Shown here piece by piece: positions 28,664-40,300 of a DNA stretch of 64,000 nucleotides; positions within the stretch are counted from its first letter, which is position 1; each line of letters begins with the position of its first letter. Location: NCBI RefSeq assembly GCF_000175935.2, contig NC_014837.1, forward strand, positions 496,001 to 560,000, read 5' to 3'. This stretch comes from Pantoea sp. At-9b (GTDB taxonomy: Bacteria > Pseudomonadota > Gammaproteobacteria > Enterobacterales > Enterobacteriaceae). Position numbers and translations under genes: made by a program. Under the pieces are notes generated by a model, which was given only the letters and a program-made list of their open reading frames with translations, was not told where the DNA came from and did no database searches.

Positions 28664-29725
28664 TTAATTGCCGCTCTGTGGGAATTCCTCGATGGTGACC
28701 GGCAAACTCATCTTCTGTTCGTTACGCAGTACCTGCACATCAATCACTGAACCCGGGCGAATCTCCGCCACCTGATCCATGGTTTCCTGTGCGGAAACCG
28801 CCGGTTTACCGTTGACGCTGAGCAACACATCGTTAGGCTGAATACCGGCACGTTCGGCGGGGCCACCCGGTGTCACTTTACTTACAATGATGCCTTGCAC
28901 GCGATCGAGGGTGCTGCCCTGACCATGTAACGGCGGCAGTTCACGCCCGGTAATGCCGATAAAACCGCGAATCACCCGGCCATCACGAATCAGCTTATCC
29001 ATGATTTTGGTCGCCAGTGCGGTCGGAATGGCAAAACCAATCCCTTCCGGCGTCTCGCCATCATTGCTTTTATCGAACGTCAGGGTATTGATACCCATCA
29101 GTTCACCCAGCGAGTTGATCAGTGCGCCGCCTGAGTTGCCCTGGTTGATCGAGGCATCGGTTTGCAGGAAGTTTTGACGGCCTGAGGAACTGAGGCCGAC
29201 ACGTCCGGTGGCGCTGATAATGCCCTGGGTCACGGTCTGACCGAGGTTATAAGGGTTGCCAATCGCCATCACCACGTCGCCAATGTGTGGAACGCGTTTC
29301 GCGTTAATCGGGATAATTGGCAGATTGGTGGCGGTGATTTTCAGTACGGCCAGATCGGTCATGGCATCGGAGCCGACCAATGTCGCTTCAAAGAAGCGGC
29401 CATCCTGAAGCGCGACGATGATCTGGTCAGCGTTATTAATCACGTGCTTATTGGTAAGAATGTAGCCTTTTACGTTCATGATCACGCCAGAACCCAGCGT
29501 GGTGATACCGTGATTATTGTTGCCTTGTGCGCTGCGGTTATAGACGTTGACCACCGCAGGCACAGCACGACGCACACCCTGGTTAAAACTGAAGGGTGCC
29601 TCATCATTGCTGCTGTCATGTTCAATCAGGGCGCTGGTGCCCTTACGAAGTGTTGGGATCGCTGCCAGCAGAATGCCCGCAACGATCAGGCCCATCACCA
29701 CAGAACGCAAAAGTTTAAGAAACAT
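28664..29725 (-). CDS. degS: DegS, site-1 protease of the sigma-E envelope stress response
   Basis: The 353-residue protein has an N-terminal membrane anchor (about residues 5-25), a trypsin-like protease domain and one PDZ domain. The catalytic triad is visible as His in NKHVINNAD, Asp in TDLAVLKI and Ser in QGNSGGALIN. DegS senses unfolded porin C-termini and cleaves RseA. It is downstream of degQ with a terminator in between. Confidence 0.96.
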   Translation of the reverse strand: MFLKLLRSVVMGLIVAGILLAAIPTLRKGTSALIEHDSSNDEAPFSFNQGVRRAVPAVVNVYNRSAQGNNNHGITTLGSGVIMNVKGYILTNKHVINNADQIIVALQDGRFFEATLVGSDAMTDLAVLKITATNLPIIPINAKRVPHIGDVVMAIGNPYNLGQTVTQGIISATGRVGLSSSGRQNFLQTDASINQGNSGGALINSLGELMGINTLTFDKSNDGETPEGIGFAIPTALATKIMDKLIRDGRVIRGFIGITGRELPPLHGQGSTLDRVQGIIVSKVTPGGPAERAGIQPNDVLLSVNGKPAVSAQETMDQVAEIRPGSVIDVQVLRNEQKMSLPVTIEEFPQSGN

Positions 29726-29774
29726 GGTGTTAGTTTAAGCCGGATAAGATCGCAGGGCAGAATAGCATGAGAAA

Positions 29775-29800
29775 GGCGGACAAACACCTGCTTGTCCGCC
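29775..29800 (-). terminator. Terminator of degQ
   Basis: GGCGGACAA (29775-29783) and TTGTCCGCC (29792-29800) form a 9-bp stem, followed on the minus strand by TTTCTC. Confidence 0.75.
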
Positions 29801-29811
29801 TGTTGCGATGA

Positions 29812-31182
29812 TTATCGCAATAGCAGGTAGATACTTTCGTCGCCGCGCATCACATTCAGTGCCAGCACCGGCGGTTTTGCCTCCAGCACTTTGCGCATCT
29901 CCGCGAGGTTTTCCACCCGGTTGCGGTTCACACCCACAATCACATCATCTTTTTGCAGACCCACCTGTTCGGCTGGTGTGCCTTTTTCGATGGTATCGAC
30001 TTTCACGCCTTTATCACCGGTTTTGGTGGTACCGTCACTGAGGGTGGCACCCTGCAAGGCCGGTGACAGCAGCTGTGCGCTGGCGGTAGTTTGCGCGCTC
30101 TGGTCCAGCGTGACGTTGACGGTGATCGGTTTACCATCGCGCAGCAGACCCAGTTTGACCTGTTGTCCCGGTGGCGTGGTGCCGATTTTCACCCGCAATT
30201 CGGCAAAGCTGGTGATCGCTTTGTCGTTCACAGACGTGATGATATCGCCAGCTTTAATCCCGGCTTTCTCCGCCGCTGATTTTGGCAGCACTTCGGAGAC
30301 GAATGCCCCGCGCTGTGCATCGACATTAAAGGCTTTCGCCATATCGGCGGTCATTTCGGTGCCTTTGATGCCCAACTGCCCACGTTTGACTTCGCCAAAC
30401 TGAATCAGCTGCTGCGCCAGATTCATCGCCATATTACTTGGGATAGCGAAGCCGATACCGATATTGCCACCGCTGGAGGCCAGAATCGCGGTGTTGATGC
30501 CGATCAGCTCACCATTCAGATTTACCAGCGCCCCGCCAGAGTTGCCCCGGTTAATCGCGGCATCGGTCTGGATAAAGTTTTCCAACCCTTCCAGATTCAG
30601 GCCACTACGACCCAGTGCCGAGATAATGCCTGAGGTGGCGGTCTGACCGAGGCCAAACGGGTTACCAATGGCGACGGCGAAGTCACCCACTTTCAGCGTG
30701 TCAGAATCCGCGATTTTCACCTGTGTCAGGTTTTTCACGCCCTGTACCTGGATCAACGCAATATCGGTCTGCTCGTCATGACCGATCAGTTTGGCGTCAT
30801 ATTCGTTGCCATCGCTTAGTTGCACGCTGATTTTGTCTGCGCCATTGACGACGTGGTTGTTGGTCAGGATGTAACCTTTGGCGGCGTCGATAATCACACC
30901 TGACCCCAGTCCTTCGAAAGGCTGCGGTTGATTTTGTCCCGGCATCTGGCCAAAGAAGCGTTTCAGCGGTTCAGGTAAATCCTGCCCCTGGGCAGCGGTT
31001 TCAGTGCCTTCTACATGGACACTGACCACCGCAGGCAACACTTTTTCCAGCATCGGAGCCAGGCTCGGCAGTGGCTGTCCCTGGATTTGCGCCGGGAGAG
31101 TCGCCAGGGCAGCCGGGGTGGCGGCCAGACTCATCCCAATGCTCAAGGCTAATGCGCTTAACAGTCGTGCTTGTTTTTTCAT
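29812..31182 (-). CDS. degQ: DegQ periplasmic serine endoprotease
   Basis: The 456-residue HtrA protease has a Sec signal peptide (cleavage near residue 27) and a protease domain with His in NNHVVNGAD, Asp in TDIALIQV and Ser in RGNSGGALVN. Two PDZ domains follow. DegQ degrades and chaperones misfolded envelope proteins. The short Q-linker loop and the degQ-degS order separate it from DegP. Confidence 0.96.
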   Translation of the reverse strand: MKKQARLLSALALSIGMSLAATPAALATLPAQIQGQPLPSLAPMLEKVLPAVVSVHVEGTETAAQGQDLPEPLKRFFGQMPGQNQPQPFEGLGSGVIIDAAKGYILTNNHVVNGADKISVQLSDGNEYDAKLIGHDEQTDIALIQVQGVKNLTQVKIADSDTLKVGDFAVAIGNPFGLGQTATSGIISALGRSGLNLEGLENFIQTDAAINRGNSGGALVNLNGELIGINTAILASSGGNIGIGFAIPSNMAMNLAQQLIQFGEVKRGQLGIKGTEMTADMAKAFNVDAQRGAFVSEVLPKSAAEKAGIKAGDIITSVNDKAITSFAELRVKIGTTPPGQQVKLGLLRDGKPITVNVTLDQSAQTTASAQLLSPALQGATLSDGTTKTGDKGVKVDTIEKGTPAEQVGLQKDDVIVGVNRNRVENLAEMRKVLEAKPPVLALNVMRGDESIYLLLR

Positions 31183-31251
31183 TGCTACAACGCTCTCGCT
31201 GCGAAAAGGGGATTAAAAAAGTGTGACAGTTGTTTGGGGTAAGGGTTCGAC

Positions 31252-31281
31252 AAACAAAAAGGGCACAGCGTTGCTGTGCCC
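31252..31281 (-). terminator. Terminator of zapG
   Basis: GGGCACAGC (31261-31269) and GCTGTGCCC (31273-31281) form a perfect stem, with five U following on the minus strand. Confidence 0.92.
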
Positions 31282-31288
31282 CAAAAGA

Positions 31289-31693
31289 TTAATTACGCGG
31301 TGCGCGATCGCCGCCACGTAACAGACCGGATGCGCCGTCGGAGTAATCACGCGGAATCTGTACCGGTGCCTGATCGTTGTCCGCTTCGGCTTCCGTTAGC
31401 TGGTAGGCAAACGGGTTTTTCTCGCCAGGCAGGTTTGGCAGCAGGTCGTTAGACCCTTTGGCCATATGCTGATACAGCTGGCGGTAATCACGCGCCATGT
31501 TATCCAGCAATTCTGCACTGCGGGCAAAATGGTTGGTCAGCTCTTCACGGTAATCCGCCAGCTCTGCTTTGGATTTTTCCAGTTCGTACTGCATGGTGCG
31601 CTGTTCGCGCAGTTTTTTGTTGCCAAAACGCATTGCGACTGCGCCGACAATAATGCCAATCACTAAACCAATCAGCCCGTATTCCCAGGTCAT
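31289..31693 (-). CDS. zapG: ZapG (YhcB), cell-envelope/division protein
   Basis: The 134-residue protein has one N-terminal membrane helix (about residues 5-22), a coiled coil (about 25-85) and a disordered acidic tail. This is the DUF1043/YhcB layout. YhcB/ZapG links division and envelope synthesis in E. coli. It is divergent from zapE and upstream of degQ, as in E. coli. Confidence 0.94.
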   Translation of the reverse strand: MTWEYGLIGLVIGIIVGAVAMRFGNKKLREQRTMQYELEKSKAELADYREELTNHFARSAELLDNMARDYRQLYQHMAKGSNDLLPNLPGEKNPFAYQLTEAEADNDQAPVQIPRDYSDGASGLLRGGDRAPRN

Positions 31694-31877
31694 AATGACT
31701 CCCGTGTAATTTCCGTTGCTTCGTAGGGCATTGCTTCTGCTTCAACTTCAATAACTGCCACTATACCTGTTAATCGATTGGATGTGGAACTCTGGAGCGG
31801 CATCGCTTAGTGTAGAGCGGCCTAATTTTCGACAACCGACACGTGAATCGGACTTTTTCAGGGATTCTGAGAGAACC

Positions 31878-33005
31878 ATGCAAACCTCATCTCCGCATGC
31901 GCGCTATGAGCAAGCGCTGTCGCAGGGCGAATTTCGCCCGGATGACGTACAACGGGAAGCCATCACCCGCTTAGATGCCATTCAGCAAGGATTGGTCGCG
32001 CGCCAGCACACCACGCCGCCCGCCAGTAAAGGCCTGTTTGGCCGTCTGTCTAAGCTGATGAACAAAGAAAAGAGCAGCAAAGAAGCGCCAGTACGCGGCC
32101 TGTATATGTGGGGCGGGGTCGGGCGTGGCAAAACCTGGGTGATGGACCTGTTTTTTCAGTCTATTCCTGGCGACCGCAAATTGCGCCTGCACTTTCACCG
32201 TTTTATGCTGCGCGTCCATGAAGAACTGACGCAATTGCAGGGGCACAGTGACCCGCTGCTGATTGTTGCGGACCGCTTCAAAGCGGAAACCGATATTCTG
32301 TGCTTTGACGAATTCTTCGTCTCCGATATCACTGATGCCATGCTGCTTGGCACATTGATGGAAGCGCTGTTTGAGCGAGGTATTGCGCTGGTTGCCACCT
32401 CGAATATCCCGCCGGACGACCTTTACCGCAACGGTTTGCAGCGCGCGCGCTTTTTACCGGCGATTGAGCAGATCAAGCGCCATTGCGATGTGATGAACGT
32501 TGATGCCGGTATCGATTATCGCCTGCGTACCCTGACGTCAGCGCATTTGTGGAGCTTCCCGCTCGATGATGCCACGCATGCGGAAATGGAGCGGATGTTC
32601 CGTGCGCTGTCAGGCAAGCCGCGTGATGATGCGCCAGTGCTGGAGATTAACCATCGTCAGATGCCGACACTGGGGGTACAGGATGGCGTTTTGGCCATTG
32701 ATTTCCTGACGTTGTGCGGCGAAGGACGCAGCCAGCATGACTATATCGAGCTGTCGCGCCGTTTCCACAGCGTGTTGCTGTATGATGTGCCAGTGATGAT
32801 CTACAAGACAGAAGACCAGGCTCGCCGTTTCCTCGCACTGGTGGATGAGTTCTACGAACGTCATGTGAAGCTGGTGGTGGCGGCGGAAACCTCGTTGTTT
32901 GAGATTTATCAGGGCACGCGCCTGAAGTTTGAATATCAGCGCTGCCTGTCGCGTTTGCAGGAGATGCAGAGCGAAGAGTACCTGCGCCTGCCGCATTTAC
33001 CCTGA
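31878..33005 (+). CDS. zapE: ZapE, cell-division AFG1-type ATPase
   Basis: The 375-residue protein has Walker A WGGVGRGKTW near residue 75 and CFDEFFVSDITDAMLL near residue 145, hallmarks of the AFG1/ZapE family. ZapE acts on the Z-ring during constriction under stress. The ATG at 31878 follows gagagaacc and gives the E. coli length; an open frame from 31782 is not conserved. Confidence 0.95.
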   Translation: MQTSSPHARYEQALSQGEFRPDDVQREAITRLDAIQQGLVARQHTTPPASKGLFGRLSKLMNKEKSSKEAPVRGLYMWGGVGRGKTWVMDLFFQSIPGDRKLRLHFHRFMLRVHEELTQLQGHSDPLLIVADRFKAETDILCFDEFFVSDITDAMLLGTLMEALFERGIALVATSNIPPDDLYRNGLQRARFLPAIEQIKRHCDVMNVDAGIDYRLRTLTSAHLWSFPLDDATHAEMERMFRALSGKPRDDAPVLEINHRQMPTLGVQDGVLAIDFLTLCGEGRSQHDYIELSRRFHSVLLYDVPVMIYKTEDQARRFLALVDEFYERHVKLVVAAETSLFEIYQGTRLKFEYQRCLSRLQEMQSEEYLRLPHLP

Positions 33006-33041
33006 TGCAACGCAAAAAACCTGACGTGGGGCGTAAAAAGG

Positions 33042-33071
33042 TTCGATCTTTGTGGTCGATTTCTCTATAAT
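33042..33071 (+). promoter_or_regulatory. Promoter of rplM-rpsI
   Basis: A perfect TATAAT (33066-33071) lies 18 bases after TTCGAT, leaving a leader of about 160 bases before rplM. In E. coli the rplM operon is autogenously regulated through its leader, and the length is compatible. Confidence 0.6.
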
Positions 33072-33174
33072 CTTGCGACCCCACGTTACGGCAAAGGTTT
33101 TTCTTCCCAGAAACCTTTGTGATCCGGTAACTCTACCTGAGGGGGTGGGCTTGCTGGGCGAAATGGTCGTGTGA

Positions 33175-34077
<903 letters not shown>

Positions 34078-34108
34078 TTGTTGCTGCTTCGGCAGTTACA
34101 GTTGGCAC

Positions 34109-34135
34109 AAAAAACCCGCTTCGGCGGGTTTTTTG
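34109..34135 (+). terminator. Terminator of rplM-rpsI
   Basis: AAAAACCCGC and GCGGGTTTTTT close a TTCG tetraloop with a T-rich tail. Confidence 0.95.
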
Positions 34136-34404
34136 CTTTTTCAGGACAGGGATTGCCGCCACAAAAACGCGAGCTTTCCCCGCATTTTGCCTGCAAATCA
34201 CTTTCCCCGCCCCACAAGCTGCTTAAAATCTGGTAAACTGACTGTCACTTTGCGCCCGCGAGCCGGAGCGTTGTGGTGACTTTTCCCGCCAGGATGGGCG
34301 GAAAATGCCGCAAACGCTGGCTGTGAGCGAATCTGATAAGCAGGTGAGTCGCCGTGTGGTTGGCTATTCGCAGTAATTTTTTGTGAACAAACTTGGAGGT
34401 TTTC
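34136..34404 (+). other. Upstream region of sspA
   Basis: No gene is seen. The candidate sspA promoter is an extended -10 TGGTAAACT at 34231-34239 without a good -35. It is followed by inverted-repeat-rich leader sequence of about 165 bases to the sspA ribosome site (tggagg). Confidence 0.45.
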
Positions 34405-35046
34405 ATGGCTGTCGCTGCCAACAAACGTTCGGTAATGACGCTGTTTTCTGGTCCGACTGACATTTTCAGCCATCAGGTACGTATCGTACTGGCTGAGAAG
34501 GGCGTCAGCGTGGAGATCGAGCAGGTTGAAACGGATAACCTGCCGCAGGATCTGATTGACCTCAACCCGTACCGCACCGTGCCAACGCTGGTCGATCGTG
34601 AGCTGACGTTGTATGAATCCCGTATCATCATGGAATACCTTGATGAACGTTTCCCGCATCCGCCGTTGATGCCTGTCTATCCGGTTGCCCGTGGCGAAAG
34701 CCGCCTGATGATGCACCGTATTGAGCAGGATTGGTACAGCCTGATGCGCATCATTGAAACCCGCACCGGTGCAGAAGCCGATGCCGCGCGTAAACAACTG
34801 CGTGAAGAATTGCTGGCGATTGCACCGCTGTTCTCACGCACGCCGTTCTTTATGAGCGAAGAGTTCAGCTTGGTTGATTGCTACCTGGCGCCGCTGCTGT
34901 GGCGTTTGCCGTCGATGGGTGTTGAGCTGGCTGGTGCAGGTTCTAAAGAGCTGAAAGGCTACATGAACCGCGTATTTGAACGTGACTCTTTCCTCGCTTC
35001 ACTGACTGAAGCAGAACGTGAAATGCGCCTTCAAGCCCGGGGCTAA
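34405..35046 (+). CDS. sspA: SspA, stringent starvation protein A
   Basis: The 213-residue glutathione-transferase-fold protein binds RNA polymerase and aids survival in acid and starvation. It begins MAVAANKRSVMTLFSGPTD, and the conserved surface patch PHPPLMPVYPVARGESRL is near residue 84. The ATG at 34405 follows ttggagg. It is coupled to sspB with a 3-base gap. Confidence 0.97.
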   Translation: MAVAANKRSVMTLFSGPTDIFSHQVRIVLAEKGVSVEIEQVETDNLPQDLIDLNPYRTVPTLVDRELTLYESRIIMEYLDERFPHPPLMPVYPVARGESRLMMHRIEQDWYSLMRIIETRTGAEADAARKQLREELLAIAPLFSRTPFFMSEEFSLVDCYLAPLLWRLPSMGVELAGAGSKELKGYMNRVFERDSFLASLTEAEREMRLQARG

Positions 35047-35049
35047 TCT

Positions 35050-35535
35050 ATGGAAATGTCGCAATTAACCGCCCGTCGTCCCTATTTGCTGCGTGCGTTT
35101 TATGACTGGTTGCTTGATAACCAGCTGACGCCGCATCTGGTGGTCGACATCAATCTGCCTGGTGTGCAGGTGCCGCTCGAGTACGCGCGTGATGGTCAGA
35201 TTGTGCTGAACATTGCGCCGCGCGCGGTAGGCAACCTGGAGCTGGGCAACGATCATGTGCAGTTCAACGCACGCTTCGGTGGTGTGCCGCGTCAGGTCTC
35301 CGTACCGATGGCGGCCATTCTGGCCATCTATGCCCGTGAAAACGGCGCAGGAACGATGTTCGAACCGGAACCGGCCTATGAACTGGCTGCGCAGGATGAA
35401 CTGGAAGGTCAGGAAGAAACCATGATGTCGGTGATTGATGGCGATCGCCCGGATGATTCGACTGACGATGAAACCCCGCCAGATGATGAGCCGCCACCGC
35501 GTGGTGGTCGACCTTCACTGCGTGTGGTGAAATAA
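35050..35535 (+). CDS. sspB: SspB, ClpXP specificity adaptor
   Basis: The 161-residue adaptor delivers ssrA-tagged proteins to ClpXP. The substrate-binding domain (about 1-110) has SQLTARRPYLLRAFYDWL and the C-terminal GGRPSLRVVK is the ClpX-tethering motif, linked by a flexible acidic stretch. It forms an operon with sspA. Confidence 0.97.
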   Translation: MEMSQLTARRPYLLRAFYDWLLDNQLTPHLVVDINLPGVQVPLEYARDGQIVLNIAPRAVGNLELGNDHVQFNARFGGVPRQVSVPMAAILAIYARENGAGTMFEPEPAYELAAQDELEGQEETMMSVIDGDRPDDSTDDETPPDDEPPPRGGRPSLRVVK

Positions 35536-35536
35536 A

Positions 35537-35562
35537 AAACGGGCCAGATGGCCCGTTTTTTT
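35537..35562. terminator. Bidirectional terminator between sspB and the diflavin reductase gene
   Basis: AAACGGGCC and GGCCCGTTT with A- and T-runs on the two flanks serve both convergent units. Confidence 0.92.
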
Positions 35563-35573
35563 ATGCCTGCGTC

Positions 35574-37331
35574 TTAGTAGACGTCACGCAGATAGCGTTT
35601 ATCTTTCTTCAGCTGATCGACGTAGGCCGCCGCACGTTCGCTGGACAGGCCACCGAACTGACGGACCACCTCATACAGCGCGGCATCGACATCTTTCGCC
35701 ATACGTGATGCATCACCACATACGTAGAAGTAAGCGCCTTCCTGGAGCCAGGCGTACAACTCCGCACCTTTCTCCAGCATACGGTTCTGCACGTAAATCT
35801 TCTCTTCCTGATCGCGTGAGAACGCCAGATCAAGGTGAGTCAGCAGACCGCTTTGTTGCCACTCGTTCAGCTCATCCTGGTAGATGTAGTCGTGTTCCTG
35901 GTGTTGGTCACCAAAGAACAGCCAGTTTTTGCCTTCGGCACCCGTGGCTTTACGCTCCTGCAGGAAGGCGCGGAACGGTGCAATACCGGTACCCGGACCC
36001 ACCATGATCAGCGGTGCCTTATTGTTGGCGGGCACGCGGAACGCTTTGTTCGGCGAAATAAAGATTGCCGGCTTCTCGCCACGACGAACACGCTCTGCCA
36101 GATAGGTCGAGCACACGCCATTGCGGGCGCGGCCGCCGCTGTGATAACGCACCGACGCGATGGTCAGATGTACCTGATTCGGATGCGCTTTCGAGCTGGA
36201 AGAGATGGAGTAAGCACGGTGTTGCAACGGACGCAGCATCGCGACAAATTCCGGCACTGACAGGCTGCGCGTCAACTCAAGTTGCAGCAGATCCAGCGTG
36301 TCTTTGCCCCACAGCCACACGCCGAGGGTATCTTTGTCGTCGTGCTGCAGAACGTGGCGCAATTCCTGGTTAGTGGTGTTCTGGCCGACCCACTCAATCA
36401 GCTTGCGAGAAGGCTCAGAGATTTCGAACTGATAGGTCAGCAGATCGCCGAGATTACGTTCAAAGCTCGGTACCGGCGTTTCATAGTCTGCATTCAACTG
36501 GGTCAGCAGCAGCGTCACCAGCGCAGGGTCATTCACTGGGATCACTCCCAGGGCGTCGCCTGCTTCGTACTTTAGCCCGCTGTCCGTCAGGTCAAACTCG
36601 AAATGACGGATATCTTTGCCTGACTGCTCGCCAGACAAACGTTTGTTGGTCACCAATGCCGCAGCGTAAGGGTTCTGTTTGTTGCTGCCCGGGATGACCG
36701 GAGCTTCCGGTGCGCTCTCCAGCACCGTACCGCTGCTGCCGGCACTGGCAGCAAACTGCGGCATGGCTCCGCCGATCCATGCGCTGGAAGGCTCTTCGTA
36801 ATCAATGTCGCAGTCAATACGATCAACCACGCGCTTCGCACCCAGCTGTTCCAGGCGCATATCGATAAATTTACCTGCCTGGCAGAAGCCGTCGTAACCG
36901 GTATCGCCGATCGCCAGCACGGCGAAGTGCATCTGCTCCAGACGCGGCGCGGTGCTGGCCGAAATGGCCTGCCAGAACAGTTGCGCGTTATCCGGCATTT
37001 CACCTTCACCGTAGGTCGAGGTGACAATCAGCACATGACGCATGGTGGCGAAGAGATCAATATCCACCTCGCCCAGCGCCTGAACCACCGGCACCAGGCC
37101 TTTGGCACGGGCGGCTTTGGCGGCCGTCTGGGCCAGCGCTTCTGCGTTGCCCGTCTGCGAACCGAACAGGATATGCAGTTGGGTGGTGGTCGCTGCACCG
37201 GCCGCAGGCGCGGCCTGCTGCTTATCTTCTAACACCAACAGGCGCGAGTGGAGACCGGCGAGAAAACCCGCCAGCCAGTATTTCTGATCACCGTTGAACG
37301 GTGCATCTTCAGGAATGTAAGGAATCTTCAT
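35574..37331 (-). CDS. CysJ-like diflavin reductase (FMN + FAD + NADPH), next to the large GltB-like gene
   Basis: The 585-residue protein has the full sulfite-reductase flavoprotein layout. It has a flavodoxin domain (about 52-195; LFGSQTGNAEALA is the FMN loop) and an FAD/connecting domain (about 225-440; RAYSISSS binds FAD). The NADPH domain (about 445-585) has GPGTGIAPFRAF, YVCGDASRMAKDV and C-terminal RYLRDVY. It resembles CysJ of E. coli (599 residues), but no cysI or cysH is adjacent. It lies 63 bases downstream of the GltB-like gene on the same strand with no hairpin between. Its position corresponds to gltD of E. coli. I infer it passes electrons from NADPH to the GltB-like protein; a sulfite reductase role elsewhere cannot be excluded. 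Confidence 0.88.
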   Translation of the reverse strand: MKIPYIPEDAPFNGDQKYWLAGFLAGLHSRLLVLEDKQQAAPAAGAATTTQLHILFGSQTGNAEALAQTAAKAARAKGLVPVVQALGEVDIDLFATMRHVLIVTSTYGEGEMPDNAQLFWQAISASTAPRLEQMHFAVLAIGDTGYDGFCQAGKFIDMRLEQLGAKRVVDRIDCDIDYEEPSSAWIGGAMPQFAASAGSSGTVLESAPEAPVIPGSNKQNPYAAALVTNKRLSGEQSGKDIRHFEFDLTDSGLKYEAGDALGVIPVNDPALVTLLLTQLNADYETPVPSFERNLGDLLTYQFEISEPSRKLIEWVGQNTTNQELRHVLQHDDKDTLGVWLWGKDTLDLLQLELTRSLSVPEFVAMLRPLQHRAYSISSSSKAHPNQVHLTIASVRYHSGGRARNGVCSTYLAERVRRGEKPAIFISPNKAFRVPANNKAPLIMVGPGTGIAPFRAFLQERKATGAEGKNWLFFGDQHQEHDYIYQDELNEWQQSGLLTHLDLAFSRDQEEKIYVQNRMLEKGAELYAWLQEGAYFYVCGDASRMAKDVDAALYEVVRQFGGLSSERAAAYVDQLKKDKRYLRDVY

Positions 37332-37394
37332 GGGTACTTTTACTCAATCCCGTTCATGTTCAGTCAGTAATACACAAATCTGGTGATTCAGCTA

Positions 37395-40300
37395 TCAGGA
37401 TAATTTCCCGACAGCCGCCGCGATTTCTGGTAATGCCGCACGGGCAAACAACTCTTCAAAATCAGGCAGATGACCCAGTACCTCACGGTTACAGGCATCC
37501 TGATAGATGATCCAGCCGTAGGTCGCCAGGCTGTCCATCGAACGGATGTTGCGTTGCGTCAGCGCCGCTTTGTAATCCGACATACGCTTGGATGCGATCA
37601 AACTCGCCAGTTCATCATCGTTGTAGTTCTCGATAGCCGAGCGTGCATGGCGTTGCAGCTTACTGATCAACGCGAAATCTTCCGTCATCAGCAGGTTACG
37701 TACCGCTTTCTCAACGGCCGGATCTTCCACTGAGGTGCCTTTCGGCAGCTTACTCAGCGCCAGCTGCTGGGCGAAGCTCAGCACGGTATAGTTGTTCAGC
37801 AGCACGAACATCTCAAGCGTATCGGTAGCACCGTAAGCCGGTACTGCGCCATCAGCGATGGTTTTGCCCGCACGCCAGGCTGATTTGAACTTCGCAACCT
37901 GATGCGCAGCCAGCGACGTTGACAGCTCTTCCAGCAGATCCTTACGTGATTTCGCCTTCAGAATCTCACCGCCGTCCTGATAGAGCAACAGCGAACGTGG
38001 CATGACATACACAAAGTGGTGGCACTCGGTTTCCCAGTTCGCCAGCAGCCAGGCGGCACGCGGAGATTGGGTTGCTTCCAGATGCCAGTTCAGCATGGTC
38101 AGCACCGCTTGTTTGTGCACTTTCGCCATTTCGTCTTCATCAGCGATGGAGCCGAACAGCACGGAGTCTCCGGCTGCGTGAGCGGCCAGTGAGCCATACG
38201 GATCGTACTGGTAGGCAAAGCCGCCACTCATGCCGTTGCCAAAGCCTTTACCGAAGGTACCGAGGTTGAGAATGGCACCGTTGGTCATGTATTCACAGCA
38301 GAAGTCACCGACGCCTTCAACCACTGCGGTTGCGCCAGAGTTACGGACGGCGAAACGGTCACCGGCCTGGCCCTGGACAAACAGGCGACCACCGGTCGCA
38401 CCAAACAGCGCAAAGTTACCGATCAGCACGTTGCCGTCGCTGTCCTGCGCGCCGCCGCCTGGTGACATCACCACCAGCTCACCACCGCACTGACCTTTAC
38501 CGACGCCATCGTTACAGGTGCCGTAGTGCTGCATCTGCATACCGTCGTTACAGAAGGCACCGAAGGACTGACCGGCTGAACCAGAGGTATGGATCTGCAC
38601 GGTAGCCGGTGCCAGGTAATGACGGCCACGGTCATCTTTCAGCACTGCCGGGATGGCGGCTTTCTGCTCGGCTGACAGTTCGTGGTTCAGCATACGTTCG
38701 ATATCGATCGCCAACTGACCCCCTACGCTCTTGTTACGGTTGTTCAGCGTGATACCCGCGCCCAGCGCGATCTCACGGCTGCCTTTCGCGACCAGTTGGT
38801 CTTTCAGTTCTTCAACCCAGCCGTTATCCAGTTCGAAATCTTTTTCCAGATAGACCGGTTTAGCGATCTTCTGCTCCGGTACAACGGTCAGCATGGCACG
38901 CAGGTCCAGTTTGCCGACTTCCAACGGGTGATCCATCAGGTGCAGCAGATCTGAACGACCACGCGCTTCGCGCAGTGAACGCAGGCCGAGGCGTGCGAGG
39001 AATTCACGCACTTCCTGTGCCACGTTGATGAAGTACTGGGCCAACTGACGCGGATCGCCATCAAAGGCTTCGGCGTTGGTGGTCAGACCGGCCGGGCATT
39101 TGACGTTACAGTTTTTCGCCATTACGCATTTCAGCATCATCAGCGCGGTGGTACCGAACTCGAAGCTATCACCACCCAGCAGAGCGGATTTGATCACATC
39201 GCTACCGGTCTGCTGTGCGCCGGAGCAACGCAGCTGTACTTTGTCACGCAGGCCGTTGGCACACAGTGCCTGATGCACCTCGGCGATACCGATTTCCGCC
39301 ACGCGGCCGGTATATTTCAGGCTGGTAACCGATGCCGCACCGGTACCACCGGTGTTACCGGCGACGTTGATCACATCTGCACCGGCTTTGGCGACGCCCA
39401 CTGCGATGGTGCCGATACCTTCGGAGGACACCAGTTTAACGATGACGCGCACGCGCGCGGCTTTACAGTCGTGAATCAGCTGCGCCAAATCTTCGATGGA
39501 ATAGGTATCGTGGTGCGGCGGCGGCGACACCAGCTCTACGCCCGGTGTACCACCACGCGCTGCGGCGATTTCTACCGTAACCTTCGGTGCCGGTAACTGG
39601 CCGCCTTCACCCGGTTTTGCCCCCTGGCCAATTTTGATTTCCAGCTCTTCCAGCATCGGATCGGCGAGGTAAGCCGCCCAGACGCCAAAGCGACCGGATG
39701 CCAGCTGCTTGATACGTGAGGCGCGGATGGTGCCGTGACGTGAATAGTGCTCACCACCTTCACCACAGTTACTCATCCCGCCCACCATGTTGGTGCCGTG
39801 CGCCACCGCTTCATGCGCCGGGGCGACCAGAGCGCCGTGGCTCATCGCGCCAGAGGCAAAGGTACGGGTGATTTCGTGCGCTGGCTGAATCTCTGCCAGC
39901 GGCAGCGAAGGCAGTGCGGTAAAGAGGCGTGACAGGTAGTCAGCCGCTTTACCGTAAGCGGTGATATGCAGTGCACCATTCGCCACGTCGCTTTTTTCGA
40001 TTTCATCAGCAAAACGGGTTTTCAGCGCCCGTGCCAGCGCCGCCAGACGCTCGCTTTCTGGTTTCAGTCCCGCGATGGCATCAATCAGACGCAGCGTAAA
40101 CTGGTTCAGGCTGCCGTTGACCGCTTCGCATTGCAGGCCGCGGGTAGCGAAGCCGTTATTCACCAGCGAGTAGCGCCCCAGTTTGCGACCAAATTCTGCT
40201 TCGCTGTCGACGTGAGTCAAATCACACGGCAGCGCGAGGATATCGCGTAAGGCCGCCGGACGACGTTTACGTTCGGCATACATCAGGCTGGAGAACTGAC

